Part shown: piece after piece, positions 8,399 through 17,296 of the stretch
Numbering within the stretch: the stretch's first letter is position 1
Layout: the number at the start of each line of letters is the position of its first letter
Assembly (NCBI GenBank): GCA_034423015.1
Contig: DAOUJG010000069.1
Coordinates: 41,883-105,882, forward strand
From: JAGWBJ01 sp034423015
GTDB lineage: Bacteria > Chloroflexota > Dehalococcoidia > Lucifugimonadales > JAGWBF01
Direction of reading: 5' to 3'
DNA length: 64,000 nt
Notes under the pieces: generated by a model
The model's input: the letters and a program-made list of their open reading frames with translations, nothing else
What the model was told of the DNA's origin: nothing
The model's database searches: none
Position numbers and translations under genes: made by a program

Positions 8399-9874
8399 AT
8401 GCTGTCAGCGTTGAGACGTAGCCGGAACTACAAGTACCTGGCCCTTGGTACCGTCGGGATCGGTATATTCGGGTCGGTGGTGGACCACGGGAGCGTCAAC
8501 ATCGCCCTGCCCACCGTCGCCGACGACTTTTCGACGGACCTCCCGACGGTCCAGTGGGTCGTCATCGCCTACACCCTCACCATCAGCGCCCTCCTGTTGC
8601 CCATGGGCAGGCTGTCCGACCTGGTGGGTCGGAAGAGGATATACATGGCCGGAATGGTCGTGTTCGTCGGTGGGGCCGTGCTGGCGGGGTGGTCCTCCAG
8701 CCTGCCCCTCCTGATCCTGGCACGGTTGCTGCAGGGGTGCGGCGCGGGCATGACCCAGGGGACGGGAATGGCCATCATCACGTCCTCCTTCCCGTCGGAG
8801 GAGCGTGGGAAGGCCATAGGGCTGCTGATGACCACGGTGGGCGTCGGGATGATAGCCGGGCCCGCCGTGGGGGGCCTCCTGGTAGACGCCCTGGGCTGGA
8901 GGGCCGTTTTCATCGCGGCGGTCCCCATCGGGCTGACGGGGCTGACCGCGGGCTGGCTGGTCCTGCGGGAGCCGGCGGGGGACCGGGAGAGGCCGGGCCG
9001 CTCCCCGGCCTTCGATTGGCCGGGTGCCGCGCTGTCCACCTCCGCCCTGGTGGCCTTCCTCCTGGGTATGACCAACGGGTACAGGTTCGGCTGGGAGTCT
9101 CCCCTGGTGCTGGCGGCCCTTTTGGCCTTTGTCGCGTTGATGGCCGTATTCGTGCTCTGGGAGCTGAGGACGCCCTCGCCCATGCTGGACCTGAGGCTGT
9201 TTAGCCGGCGGAGCTTCTCGTTGGGAGTGTCGGCCAACTCCCTGGCCTTTCTGGGCGGCTCCGCGGTGCTGGTGCTGATGCCCTTCTACCTCCAGAAGGT
9301 GCTGGGGTTCACGCCCGGGGAGGCGGGGCTGATCACGGTGCCGGGGGCCGTGTGCATGGCGCTGGCGGGACCGATCTCGGGCCGGCTGTCGGACCGGTAC
9401 GGGACCAGGTGGTTCACCGTGGGCGGCCTGGCGCTGTCCACCACCGCCCTGTTCCTGTTCTCGCGCCTGACGGACAGCTCGCCGCTGTACTACGTCATGA
9501 TCGGGATAGTGCTGCAGAACACGGGGATGGGCGTCTTCTACTCGCCCAACACCAGCTCGGTGCTGAGCACGGTGGAGCGGTCCCGGTACGGCGTCGTTTC
9601 GGCCTTCCTCAACCTGGTGAGGAACGCCTCCAACCTGACCAGCGTGGTGTTGGGCACGGCCATCGTAACGGCCACCATGGGCTCCCTTGGCTACGAGCCC
9701 AGCCTGGACGCCGTGTCCAACGGCGCCGCCGCTGGTGTCACCACCGCATTCACCGCGGGGCTGCGCAACACCTTCCTGGTGTTGGGGGGCCTTCTGGCCG
9801 TCGGGATAGCCCTGTCGTCCCTGACCAGCGAGAGGCTGCCGGGCCGGGCCGCCGGGGCCCGCTCAGGGGCCTGA
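8399..9874 (+). CDS. MFS transporter, DHA2 (14-TMS) family
   Basis: The 491-residue integral membrane protein shows the drug:H+ antiporter-2 pattern: the first helix ends in DHGSVNIALPTVADDF, motif A is GRLSDLVGRKR (70-80), and helix 5 carries the antiporter motif with GMIAGPAVGGLL. About 14 hydrophobic stretches are visible. It probably exports a small molecule from the preceding catabolic or biosynthetic genes. Confidence 0.88.
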   Translation: MLSALRRSRNYKYLALGTVGIGIFGSVVDHGSVNIALPTVADDFSTDLPTVQWVVIAYTLTISALLLPMGRLSDLVGRKRIYMAGMVVFVGGAVLAGWSSSLPLLILARLLQGCGAGMTQGTGMAIITSSFPSEERGKAIGLLMTTVGVGMIAGPAVGGLLVDALGWRAVFIAAVPIGLTGLTAGWLVLREPAGDRERPGRSPAFDWPGAALSTSALVAFLLGMTNGYRFGWESPLVLAALLAFVALMAVFVLWELRTPSPMLDLRLFSRRSFSLGVSANSLAFLGGSAVLVLMPFYLQKVLGFTPGEAGLITVPGAVCMALAGPISGRLSDRYGTRWFTVGGLALSTTALFLFSRLTDSSPLYYVMIGIVLQNTGMGVFYSPNTSSVLSTVERSRYGVVSAFLNLVRNASNLTSVVLGTAIVTATMGSLGYEPSLDAVSNGAAAGVTTAFTAGLRNTFLVLGGLLAVGIALSSLTSERLPGRAAGARSGA

Positions 9875-9910
9875 GCCGCCAGCGGGCGGCCCCGCGGGGG
9901 CCTGCCCTAG

Positions 9911-10756
9911 TCAGGAGTCCAGCCGCAGGGCCTTGCGGGCGTTGTCAAGCAGGACCTTGGGCCGCACCTCGTCGCGCATCTCCAGCTCCGCGAACTCCCT
10001 GAGCCACCTCTCGGGGGTCAGGTATGGATAGTCGGAGCCGAAGAGCACCTTGTCCCTCAGGCGGGTGTTCGCTTCCCGTATGAGAGACTGGGGAATGAAC
10101 CGCGGCGCCCAACCCGAGAGGTCGATATAGACGTTGGGCTTGTGCAGGGCCACGGCGATCTGCTCCTCGACCCAGGGCCAGGCCGGGTGCGCCATGATGA
10201 TGGTCAGGTCCGGGAAGTCCGCCGCCACGTCGTCGATGCCAGGTATGGGCGCGGCGTACTTGAGCTTGAACCCGCCTCCCCCGGGCATGCCTGCGCCTGC
10301 GGCGGCAAACCCCGTGTGGAACAGGGCCGGAACGCCCAGGTCCGAGCACATCCGGTAGAGGGGGTAGAACCGGGGGTCGTTGGGCATGAATGCCTGGTGG
10401 ATGGGGTGGAGCTTCAGCCCGCGGAGACCCAGCTCCGTTACCGCCCGCTCCAGCTCCATGACGGCGGCCTTCCCCTTGTGTGGGTCCACGGTGGCGAAGC
10501 CGATGAATTGGCCGGGGTAGTCGCGGACGATCTCGGCCACGTAGTCGTTGGTGTCCGGCGGCTCCCCCGTGGAGGTCTCCGTGTCCACCGAGAAGATCAC
10601 TCCCAGGACGTCCAGCGCCTTGAAGTGGGCCGCCATCGCCGCCGGGTCCTCGGGCGCGCACTTCACCCGGAAGTAGCTGCGCAGGTGGGACTCTATCTCG
10701 ATCTCTGTCAGTCCCGGCTGCCTGGGCACGTGGACGTGCATGTCGATGGCTTGCAT
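9911..10756 (-). CDS. Amidohydrolase-2 family metal-dependent hydrolase
   Basis: This 281-residue TIM-barrel protein begins MQAIDMHVHVP, giving the first HxH metal pair, and has GLKLHP near residue 135, an AHPAWPW segment with a metal histidine near 215, and GSDYPY near 245 with the catalytic aspartate. The family includes decarboxylases and hydrolases of aromatic acids. It is followed on the same strand by a cupin and two paralogues, so a shared ring-degradation role is likely but not proven. Confidence 0.85.
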   Translation of the reverse strand: MQAIDMHVHVPRQPGLTEIEIESHLRSYFRVKCAPEDPAAMAAHFKALDVLGVIFSVDTETSTGEPPDTNDYVAEIVRDYPGQFIGFATVDPHKGKAAVMELERAVTELGLRGLKLHPIHQAFMPNDPRFYPLYRMCSDLGVPALFHTGFAAAGAGMPGGGGFKLKYAAPIPGIDDVAADFPDLTIIMAHPAWPWVEEQIAVALHKPNVYIDLSGWAPRFIPQSLIREANTRLRDKVLFGSDYPYLTPERWLREFAELEMRDEVRPKVLLDNARKALRLDS

Positions 10757-10762
10757 GGGTCT

Positions 10763-11104
10763 CTACTGGTTGGCCAACGGGATGGTGGCCACGACGCAGG
10801 GCTCGTCGCCGTGCACCGCGGTGGTGTGTCCCTTGCCCGTGGTGTCCTCCACCAGCCGGGCGTCGCCGGGGCCGAAGACGTGCTTGGAGCCGTCGCTCAG
10901 CCCGATCTCCAGCCGTCCCGACAGGATGATGACGAACTGGCGGCGCGGAGCGGGGTGCCAGTCTATGAACCTGCCGGCGGGGTCCTCCCGGAAGGTGATG
11001 GTGGTGGTGTCCAGTCCCGCGGTCCAGTCCGGGGTCTTCGACAGGTCGATGGTCTCGAAGTGGGACTCGCCGTCGCTTCCCGTGTAAAGGCGGTATGTGC
11101 CCAT
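10763..11104 (-). CDS. Small cupin protein
   Basis: A 113-residue single cupin domain with the pattern FIDWHPAPRRQFVIILSGRL and FGPGDARLVEDTTGKGHTTA. The first motif has one histidine where two are usual, so metal binding is uncertain. It lies six bases upstream of the 281-residue amidohydrolase and is likely co-transcribed. Upstream, a perfect 14-bp tandem duplication separates it from the next gene. Confidence 0.75.
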   Translation of the reverse strand: MGTYRLYTGSDGESHFETIDLSKTPDWTAGLDTTTITFREDPAGRFIDWHPAPRRQFVIILSGRLEIGLSDGSKHVFGPGDARLVEDTTGKGHTTAVHGDEPCVVATIPLANQ

Positions 11105-11120
11105 AGAATGCCTCCTCTGT

Positions 11121-11148
11121 GTGGTGATTACGTCGTGGTGATTACGTC
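11121..11148. repeat. Perfect 14-bp tandem duplication
   Basis: GTGGTGATTACGTC is present twice head-to-tail (11121-11134, 11135-11148). It lies just upstream of the cupin start and overlaps the stop codon of the upstream amidohydrolase. Confidence 0.95.
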
Positions 11149-12049
11149 AGGTCAGGCCCAGCAGGCGGGCACTGTTGCCCCCCAGCAGCGCGTCCACGTC
11201 CCCGTCGTCGAACCGGTAGCCGTACTCCTCCCCCAGGGAGGGCAGGCGCCTGAACAGGTCGGTCCACTCCTTCAGGGACATGTAGGAGCGCAGGCCGGGG
11301 AAGTCGCTGCCCCACAGGATGCGCTCGATGCCGATGGTGTTACGCATGCGGTCTATGGCGAAGAGGAACTCGTCGGGGTACTGCCACCTGGGCTGCCACA
11401 TGGAAAGCTCCAGGTAGACGTTGGGCTTGGACCGGGCCACGCTCAGCGCCTCGGGCCAGTGGTCCTGGCCCGAGTGGGCCAGGACGATGTTCATGTCGGG
11501 GAAGTCGGCGGCCACGTCGTCGAACTGGAAGGGCTCGGTGAACCGGCTGTACAGGGGGGATGGCATGGGCCCGCTGTGGAAGGTGACGGGAAGGCCCCGG
11601 GCCTGGCAGATCTCGTAGAGCGGGTAGGCCACCCGGTCGTGGGGGAAGTATCCCACGGTGGGGTGCATCTTCAGCCCCCGCACGCCGCCCTCGTCCACGG
11701 CCCGCTGCAGGGAGTCGGCGGCCCCCGGACGCCGCGGGTCGATGCCGAAGTAGGCGATGAGCCGGTCCGGGTACCGGCGCATCAGCTCCACGTGGATACG
11801 GTTCTCGCCCTCGGCGCTGAAGATGCCGTCTCCCAGCCTCAGGGCGTAGTCGGCCATGAAGATCACCGAGATGTCGACCCCCGCGTCGTCCATCTCGGCG
11901 ATGAGCTTCTCGCCCGTCTCCTCCCAGTCGGGCACCAGGGGCAGGCGCTCGGACTTGGCCATGGGGTTGCCCGCCCTGGCCGCGATGTCGGCCACCCGTG
12001 GGAACCGCTCGAAGAGCGACCAGAGGTGTCGGTGTATGTCTATGATCAT
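11147..12049 (-). CDS. Amidohydrolase-2 family protein
   Basis: A 300-residue paralogue of the neighbouring amidohydrolases. It begins MIIDIHRHLW, so one of the two N-terminal metal-site histidines is I-H-R-H, and has GLKMHPTVGYFPHDR, VLAHSGQDHW and ILWGSDFPG. The ATG at 12049 has GGAGGAAG just upstream. Nearest relative here is the 12136-13059 gene, with which it shares the PHDR..AYPLYE segment, which indicates local gene duplication. Confidence 0.85.
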   Translation of the reverse strand: MIIDIHRHLWSLFERFPRVADIAARAGNPMAKSERLPLVPDWEETGEKLIAEMDDAGVDISVIFMADYALRLGDGIFSAEGENRIHVELMRRYPDRLIAYFGIDPRRPGAADSLQRAVDEGGVRGLKMHPTVGYFPHDRVAYPLYEICQARGLPVTFHSGPMPSPLYSRFTEPFQFDDVAADFPDMNIVLAHSGQDHWPEALSVARSKPNVYLELSMWQPRWQYPDEFLFAIDRMRNTIGIERILWGSDFPGLRSYMSLKEWTDLFRRLPSLGEEYGYRFDDGDVDALLGGNSARLLGLT

Positions 12050-12135
12050 GGCTTCCTCCGCAGGGCTCGGTCCGCCCGGGTCCCGGGCTGCCGGAGAGAT
12101 GGAGCGGGGGTCTACCCCCGCGCACCCCGGCCGGA

Positions 12136-13059
12136 CTATCTCTGGGGCAGCTTCAGCAGGCGGGCGGCGTTGTCTCCCAGGATGCCGTCCACCTCGTCGG
12201 GGGTGAACTTGTGGCCGTACTTCTTGCCCAGGGCGGGCAGGTCCCTCCAGACGTTCAGCCAGTTCCCCAGGGGGAAATTGGCGATGCGGGTCATGCCGGG
12301 GTGGTCGCTGCCGAACAGCAGCCTCTCCACTCCCATCACGTCGCGCATCCTGGCCACCGCCCGCACCCACTCGTCCTCGAAGCGGAGGGCCGGCTGCCAG
12401 TAGGAGAAGTCCACGTACATGTTGGGCTTCATGCGGGCGACGCTCACCGTCTCCTCCCACAGGTCCTCGCCGGCGTGCCCCAGGATGATGTTCAGGTCCG
12501 GGAAGTCGGCGGCCACGTCGTCGAACTCCATGGGCCGGGCGAAGCGGCCGTAGAAGGGGGCGCGCATGGGGCCGCAGTGGTAGAGCACCGGCACGTCGTA
12601 CTCCACGCACAGCTCGTACAGGGGATAGGCCGACCGGTCGTGGGGGAAGAAGCCCGCGGTTGGGTGGAGCTTCAGCCCCTTGGCGTCGCCGTTCCGCAGG
12701 TAGCGCTCGAACATGTCCGCCGACTCGGGCCTGCGGGGGTCTATGCCGAAGAAGGAGAGGAGGCGGTCCGGGTGACGCCTCATGATCTCCGCCTGGATGC
12801 GGTTCTCCCCGTCGACGGAGAAGATGTTGTCGTTGAGTATGAGCCCGTACTCGGCCAGCACCAGGCACGCCACGTCAATCCCGTCCTCGTCCAGCCAGCG
12901 GACCAAGTCCTGCTCCCGCTTCTCCCAGTCGGGGACCAGGCCGATGTCGAAGCCGGCGATGCGCTCGCCGCCGAGCTCCTCGGTCTTGGCGGAGGCGGCC
13001 CTGGTGCTGGGATGCTTCTCCATGGCGACCCACAGGTGCCAGTGAACGTCTACTATCAC
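12136..13059 (-). CDS. Amidohydrolase-2 family protein
   Basis: This 307-residue protein begins MIVDVHWHLW and has GLKLHPTAGFFPHDR, ILGHAGEDLW and LLFGSDHPGM, the standard landmarks of the family of metal-dependent TIM-barrel hydrolases and decarboxylases. It is the first of three tandem paralogues with an inserted cupin. It has its own likely promoter at 13128-13156. Confidence 0.86.
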   Translation of the reverse strand: MIVDVHWHLWVAMEKHPSTRAASAKTEELGGERIAGFDIGLVPDWEKREQDLVRWLDEDGIDVACLVLAEYGLILNDNIFSVDGENRIQAEIMRRHPDRLLSFFGIDPRRPESADMFERYLRNGDAKGLKLHPTAGFFPHDRSAYPLYELCVEYDVPVLYHCGPMRAPFYGRFARPMEFDDVAADFPDLNIILGHAGEDLWEETVSVARMKPNMYVDFSYWQPALRFEDEWVRAVARMRDVMGVERLLFGSDHPGMTRIANFPLGNWLNVWRDLPALGKKYGHKFTPDEVDGILGDNAARLLKLPQR

Positions 13060-13127
13060 GAGAACCCTCCTTGACGGTAACGATGGTCACGAGGCGACGG
13101 GCGTCGCATATCGAAGGGGCCTCACTA

Positions 13128-13156
13128 AGGGTACCCACGGCCCCATTCCTTGTCAA
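13128..13156 (-). promoter_or_regulatory. Promoter for the amidohydrolase group
   Basis: On the minus strand TTGACA (13156-13151) is followed after 17 bp by TACCCT (13133-13128), about 70 bases before the start at 13059. The -10 box is weak. Confidence 0.4.
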
Positions 13157-13197
13157 TCAGGGGGATCGACCGCGCGGGTTGACGCCCAACGAGGCCC

Positions 13198-14019
13198 CTA
13201 GAGGCAGCGGCCGGCCTCGGCGGACACGTACTCCCGCAGTTCGGCGGGCATGATGGGCAGGTTGCCGACGCGGGCGTTCTCGGCGACCCTCTCCGGCCGG
13301 GAGGTGGCGGGTATGGCCACGGTGACCCGGGGGTCGCCCAGCACCCACCATAGGAGGGCCTGGGCCCAGGTGTCGACCCCGTACTCCTTCAGCGGGGTGA
13401 TGTCCGGCTCTTTCTTGAGGCCCCTCACCAGGCTGCCGCTCCCCAGGGGTATCATCACTATGACGCCGATGCCCAGCTCCTCGGCCAGGGGGAGGACGGC
13501 CCGCTCGCAGGTCCGCTCGGTGAGGTTGTAGGGGATCTGTATGGCCCCGATCCTGCCGGACCTCATGATGTCCATGATCTCGTCGTAGGTGGAGGTGAGG
13601 TAGTGGGTCACCCCGATGACCCCGATCTTGCCCTCGGCCTTGAGCCGCTCCAGCTGGGCAAGCTGGACCTGGGTATCCACCAGGTTGTGTACCTGGAACA
13701 CGTCTATGTAGTCGGTCCCCAGCAGCCGGAAGGAGCTGTCGATCTGGGCTTTTCCGGCCTCCTTGCCCCTGATCCAGACCTTGGTGGCCAACTGGAACCG
13801 GTCCCTGCGGCCCGCCGTGGCCAGCCCTATCATGCGCTCGCTCTCGCCGTACATGGGCGACGAGTCGATGAAGTTGGCCCCGCTGGCCAGGCAGCTATCG
13901 ACCACGCGGGTCCTCGTCTCCTGCTCCTCGTCGGACGGGGTCCGAAAAAGCTGGAAGGTGGCGGCGGTGCCCAGGCCCACGACGTTGACCGGCAGGCCGC
14001 CCAGGCTTCTCTGCTGCAT
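13198..14019 (-). CDS. Aldo/keto reductase
   Basis: The 273-residue protein fits the NAD(P)H-dependent aldo/keto reductase barrel: GANFIDSSPMYGESE supplies the Asp and Tyr of the tetrad, LATKVWIRG the Lys and DVFQVHN the His. It starts with the usual GGLPVNVVGLGT. No signal peptide is seen. It is 45 bases downstream of the HigA antitoxin gene and may be read through from that operon. Confidence 0.85.
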   Translation of the reverse strand: MQQRSLGGLPVNVVGLGTAATFQLFRTPSDEEQETRTRVVDSCLASGANFIDSSPMYGESERMIGLATAGRRDRFQLATKVWIRGKEAGKAQIDSSFRLLGTDYIDVFQVHNLVDTQVQLAQLERLKAEGKIGVIGVTHYLTSTYDEIMDIMRSGRIGAIQIPYNLTERTCERAVLPLAEELGIGVIVMIPLGSGSLVRGLKKEPDITPLKEYGVDTWAQALLWWVLGDPRVTVAIPATSRPERVAENARVGNLPIMPAELREYVSAEAGRCL

Positions 14020-14063
14020 ACTGCGGGCTCCTTCTGTGGGACTACGCGTCCGTACACGTGGCG

Positions 14064-14333
14064 TCAGTCATGGGTGGCCTTCACCAGCCGGCGCTGTGCG
14101 GCGGCGAGGTCATAATAGGCTTGACGGCGCATCCAGAATTTGGCGTTGCTCCAGCCGATGCGCTCCAGAGCCAAGGCAACGACCGGGGTGATTCCGCTCC
14201 TCTCGTTCACCAGCCGCGAAGCGGTATTGCGGCTGACTCCAAGCCGGGCGGCAAATTCGTTGATGCTCCAGCCTTCGGCCTCCAGACAGTCCCGGAGATT
14301 GGCCGCCGGATGTGTGGGTATTCTGGCGGTCAT
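14064..14333 (-). CDS. higA: HigA-type antitoxin (XRE family)
   Basis: An 89-residue protein with a helix-turn-helix (residues ~20-60: WSINEFAARLGVSRNTASRL, then GITPVVALAL) and the family ending WMRRQAYYDLAAA. It neutralises HigB and represses the operon. It lies 12 bases downstream of higB, the usual toxin-first order of this family. The pair is a compact, intact two-gene module. Confidence 0.88.
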   Translation of the reverse strand: MTARIPTHPAANLRDCLEAEGWSINEFAARLGVSRNTASRLVNERSGITPVVALALERIGWSNAKFWMRRQAYYDLAAAQRRLVKATHD

Positions 14334-14345
14334 CGGCGAGTCCCC

Positions 14346-14618
14346 CTAGTGATAGTCCTCGAGGTCTATGTCCACGGCTTCTCCCCCCTCGAAGCGAAAG
14401 GTCAGCCGCCAGTTGGCGGACACCGGGACATTCCAAGTTCCCCGGCGGTTGCCGGTCAGCTGGTGCAACCGCAGACCGGGCAGGTCCATGTCTGCCGGGT
14501 TTTCGGCTGCTTCCAGGGCGTCCAGCAACCGGTCGATGCGGCTCACGTGGGCCGCGTTCAGACGGCTGGCGTCGTCCCGCTCCCAGAATCGCCGCAATCC
14601 AGCATGCCTGAACTGCAT
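14346..14618 (-). CDS. higB: HigB-type mRNA interferase toxin
   Basis: A 90-residue RelE/ParE-fold toxin of the HigB branch, a ribosome-dependent mRNase. The conserved part is LPGLRLHQLTGNRRGTW, VSANWRLTFRF and the terminal DIDLEDYH. The start at 14618 is only six bases from the predicted -10 box, so the mRNA may be leaderless or nearly so. Confidence 0.88.
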   Translation of the reverse strand: MQFRHAGLRRFWERDDASRLNAAHVSRIDRLLDALEAAENPADMDLPGLRLHQLTGNRRGTWNVPVSANWRLTFRFEGGEAVDIDLEDYH

Positions 14619-14623
14619 GTCCT

Positions 14624-14652
14624 ATTGTGCCATGTAATGGTGCATGGTGCAA
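14624..14652 (-). promoter_or_regulatory. Promoter and likely autoregulatory operator of higBA
   Basis: TTGCAC (14652-14647) and CACAAT (14629-14624) are 17 bp apart. Between them lie two direct ATGGTGC repeats and a short CCAT-GTA-ATGG dyad, a plausible HigA-binding site. Confidence 0.5.
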
Positions 14653-14685
14653 CGGCCCGCCCGTTGATTCGGTGCGGCGAAGGGG

Positions 14686-15159
14686 CTACGAGGACTGAGC
14701 GAAGCGGTTGCGGGCCCACCCCTCGTCGAAGGGCGTGTTGAACAGCCCCGTGGCCCGTTTGTGCTTGAACATCCACCGCCCGTCCACACGCACGTAGTCC
14801 TCGTCGTCGATGCCGGCCCTCCACATGGCCCGATCGCCCTCGCCGACGGTGCAGGGCATGAACAGGTACCAGCGGGCCGTCGCGGTGTCGCCGTCCACCA
14901 GGATCCTGGAGTTGAGGCTGTAGTGGATGGCGAAGGTGTATATCCCCGAGGCCCTTCGGAAGAACTCCCGGATCGCATCCCGGCCCTCGAACCTGCCCAG
15001 CTCGCTGCTCTCCCAAACGGCATCCTCGACGAACAGCTCGGCTATCCTGTCGGCGTCGTAGTTGTCGTCGCAGTAGCCAGCGTAGGTCGCCTTCAGGTTG
15101 CGGATGGCCTCCACGTCTTCCAGGGCCCGTACCCGCTTCTCCAACGCCTCCAGGCTCAT
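14686..15159 (-). CDS. SnoaL-like (NTF2-fold) protein
   Basis: The 157-residue protein has the cone-like NTF2 fold pattern of SnoaL-like polyketide cyclases, dehydratases and ring-hydroxylating dioxygenase beta-like proteins. An N-terminal helix pair (EAIRNLKATYAGYCD) is followed by ADRIAELFVEDAVWE, the loop FEGRDAIREFF and beta strands ending in RVDGRWMFKHK. Catalytic residues cannot be assigned with confidence. It sits between the hig module and LLM genes. Confidence 0.72.
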   Translation of the reverse strand: MSLEALEKRVRALEDVEAIRNLKATYAGYCDDNYDADRIAELFVEDAVWESSELGRFEGRDAIREFFRRASGIYTFAIHYSLNSRILVDGDTATARWYLFMPCTVGEGDRAMWRAGIDDEDYVRVDGRWMFKHKRATGLFNTPFDEGWARNRFAQSS

Positions 15160-15268
15160 GCGCTCACCTCACAGGTCCCTTCCCCTTTGTCTTGCGATAG
15201 GGCAAGGGCGGGATGGGGGCACCGGTCCCAGCCTATCCCTCTCCGGGGAGGATGAGAGGGGCGCCCTT

Positions 15269-16207
15269 CTAGAACTGGGACATGACCTCCCGGGCGAACC
15301 GCTCCACCGTGGACAGCACCGAGTCCACCGTCTCGTCGTGGAGCTCCGGGATGCTGTAGAAGGTGTCCATCACCAGGTATCCCACGCCCATCTCCTGGAA
15401 CCGGCCCACTGCCTCCACCACCCTGCCGGGGGTGTCCACCAGGGGCCAGACCTCGGGGGCGCCTACCGACGGGGTCGTCGCCTGCATGCGCCCCGGGGGA
15501 CGGTCGGTTATCTTCATGGGGTGGCGGACCGCCACCTCCATGGCGGCGGGGTCCCGCCCGGCCCGGGCCGTCAGCTCCCGCAGGCGGGGTATCGACTTGG
15601 AGAGGTGGTCGAAGCCGGGCCTGCTGGGATGCCAGGCGACCCCCTGCTCCGCCGCCCGGCGTAGGGACCGGGCGCTGCCTCCCCCGACCCAGATGGGCGG
15701 GTGGGGCTTCTGCACCGGCTGGGGATAGCAGTTGACGTCCGAGAACGTCCTGAACCGTCCCCTGAAGTCGGGCCGCTCCGCGGTCCAGGCGTGCTTCAGC
15801 ACCTGGATGGCCTCGTCGGTGACGGCGCCCCTCTCCTTCCAGTTGGCGCCCAGGGCCCGGAACTCGCCCTCGGTGGAGCCGACTCCCACGCCCAGGATGA
15901 GACGGCCCCCGGAGAGCTGGTCCACGGTGGCCGCCACCTGGGCCAGATGCAACGGCTCCCGCAGGGGCAGGACTATGATGCTGGTGCCCAGGGCCACCCG
16001 CTCGGTGACGGCCGCCGCGTATGCCAGCACGGTGAATGGGTCGTAGTAGCCCTTGCCGAACCGCTCCTCGGCGTCGTAGGGGACTGCGATGTGCTCGCTG
16101 ACCCACACCGAGTGGTAGCCCATGGCCTCGGCCTCCAGCGCCACCCGGCGAATGCCCTCGGTGGAGGCCACCTGGCGGTAGTGGGGAAGCATGATGCCGA
16201 ACTTCAT
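15269..16207 (-). CDS. LLM-class F420-dependent oxidoreductase
   Basis: A 312-residue luciferase-like protein with the F420-type N-terminus MKFGIMLPHYRQVA, the WVSEHIAVP motif, GTSIIVLPLREPLHLAQV, and LSGGRLILGVGVG. The segment PVQKPHPPIWVGGGS is typical of F420-dependent LLM enzymes. Length is normal. It ends 110 bases before the SnoaL-like gene and starts 19 bases after the next LLM gene, so they are probably one operon. Confidence 0.88.
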   Translation of the reverse strand: MKFGIMLPHYRQVASTEGIRRVALEAEAMGYHSVWVSEHIAVPYDAEERFGKGYYDPFTVLAYAAAVTERVALGTSIIVLPLREPLHLAQVAATVDQLSGGRLILGVGVGSTEGEFRALGANWKERGAVTDEAIQVLKHAWTAERPDFRGRFRTFSDVNCYPQPVQKPHPPIWVGGGSARSLRRAAEQGVAWHPSRPGFDHLSKSIPRLRELTARAGRDPAAMEVAVRHPMKITDRPPGRMQATTPSVGAPEVWPLVDTPGRVVEAVGRFQEMGVGYLVMDTFYSIPELHDETVDSVLSTVERFAREVMSQF

Positions 16208-16225
16208 GGCGGACCTCCCGGGGGG

Positions 16226-17215
16226 CTAGGCCGTCAGCATGGGCTTGATGCACCGGCGGAAGGCGTCGATCTCCCGCATGGGGAACCAGTAACCGCCGGC
16301 GATGGTGTGGCTGGGGAAGAGGAAGACGTGGTCCAGGCCCGCCTCATCCACCGCCCGCTCCAGGCGGCGGGCGCAGTGCTCCGGGCTGCCGTAGAGGCCC
16401 CAGGCGTCGCAGATGCGGTCCGCCGTCTCCACCGACATCTCGTCGGGGTCCACGTCCTTGGGGAGGTCTATTCCCGAGTGGCGCAGCCAGTGCAGGTTGG
16501 ACGCCGGCTCGGTGATCCACGGCTTGTCCGGCCCCAGCCAGGTGCGGGGCCACCGCCTCGCCGAGCCGTCGCCGCCGTCCACCGACATGGGCGCGATGAA
16601 GATGACGGGAAAGTCCTTCAGGTCGCGGCCGGCCCTGTCTGCCCCCACCTGCAGGAGCCTGCGGGCCTCGGCGACGGCGTTGGGGTGGAGGCCGACCAGT
16701 ACCATGGCGCCGTCCCCCACCTCCCCCGCCAGCTCCATCATGCGGGGCCCCGAGGCCAGGACGTAGACGGGCGTCGGCTCCAGGGCCACCCGGCGCATGC
16801 GGGAGTGGGTGTAGCCGAAGGGCAGGGTCTCCCCGGCCAGCAGGCGTTTGATGGTGAGGACGGCCTCCCGCATTTCCGCGACGCGGGCCATGCGGTGGCC
16901 GATGTTGCCCACCGACAGAAAGCCGGGGGCCAGGGTGAGATGGGACCGGCCGGGGGCGACCTCCCCTAGAGTGGCGGCCAGGGCGGCCAGCACCATGGGG
17001 TGCCTGGTCACCGGGTTGGAGGTGGCCGGGTACAGCCTGATCCGGGAGGTGCGCTCGGCGGCCAGCGCCAGGGTGACGAACACGTCCCGGGCGCTGTGCT
17101 GGTGGTCGTGGACGCCCACCCCGTGCAGGCCCGCCTCCTCGCACTCGGCGATGAAGTCCGCGGTGTCCTGGACGGGCATGCCCACGGGGATCCTGATGTC
17201 CACTTTCAGCTTCAA
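16226..17215 (-). CDS. LLM-class oxidoreductase, paralogue A
   Basis: A 329-residue luciferase-like flavoprotein closely related to the gene at 17901-18896: both share GVGVHDHQHS, YPATSNPVTRHPMVLA and APGFLSVGNIG. I placed the start at TTG 17215, giving MKLKVDIRIPVG, because GGAGG lies five bases upstream and it matches the paralogue's N-terminus. The family resembles F420-dependent methylene-tetrahydromethanopterin reductase-like enzymes. Substrate unknown. Confidence 0.85.
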   Translation of the reverse strand: MKLKVDIRIPVGMPVQDTADFIAECEEAGLHGVGVHDHQHSARDVFVTLALAAERTSRIRLYPATSNPVTRHPMVLAALAATLGEVAPGRSHLTLAPGFLSVGNIGHRMARVAEMREAVLTIKRLLAGETLPFGYTHSRMRRVALEPTPVYVLASGPRMMELAGEVGDGAMVLVGLHPNAVAEARRLLQVGADRAGRDLKDFPVIFIAPMSVDGGDGSARRWPRTWLGPDKPWITEPASNLHWLRHSGIDLPKDVDPDEMSVETADRICDAWGLYGSPEHCARRLERAVDEAGLDHVFLFPSHTIAGGYWFPMREIDAFRRCIKPMLTA

Positions 17216-17296
17216 CGTGGCCTCCGTGCGCCCTTTGGGGAGTGTACTGGGGCGCCGGAAGGGTGTCAACAAGGCACGGTCGTCCCAATCCCCCAC

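Noticed and set aside
10142..12403. Long plus-strand open frame opposite the amidohydrolases
   Set aside because: It is antisense to three well-supported genes and has low-complexity composition with no motif.
15180..15255. A third copy of the REP-like element
   Set aside because: The segment has CCTCTCCGGGGAGG-like pieces but not the same 9-bp hairpin, so I did not count it.
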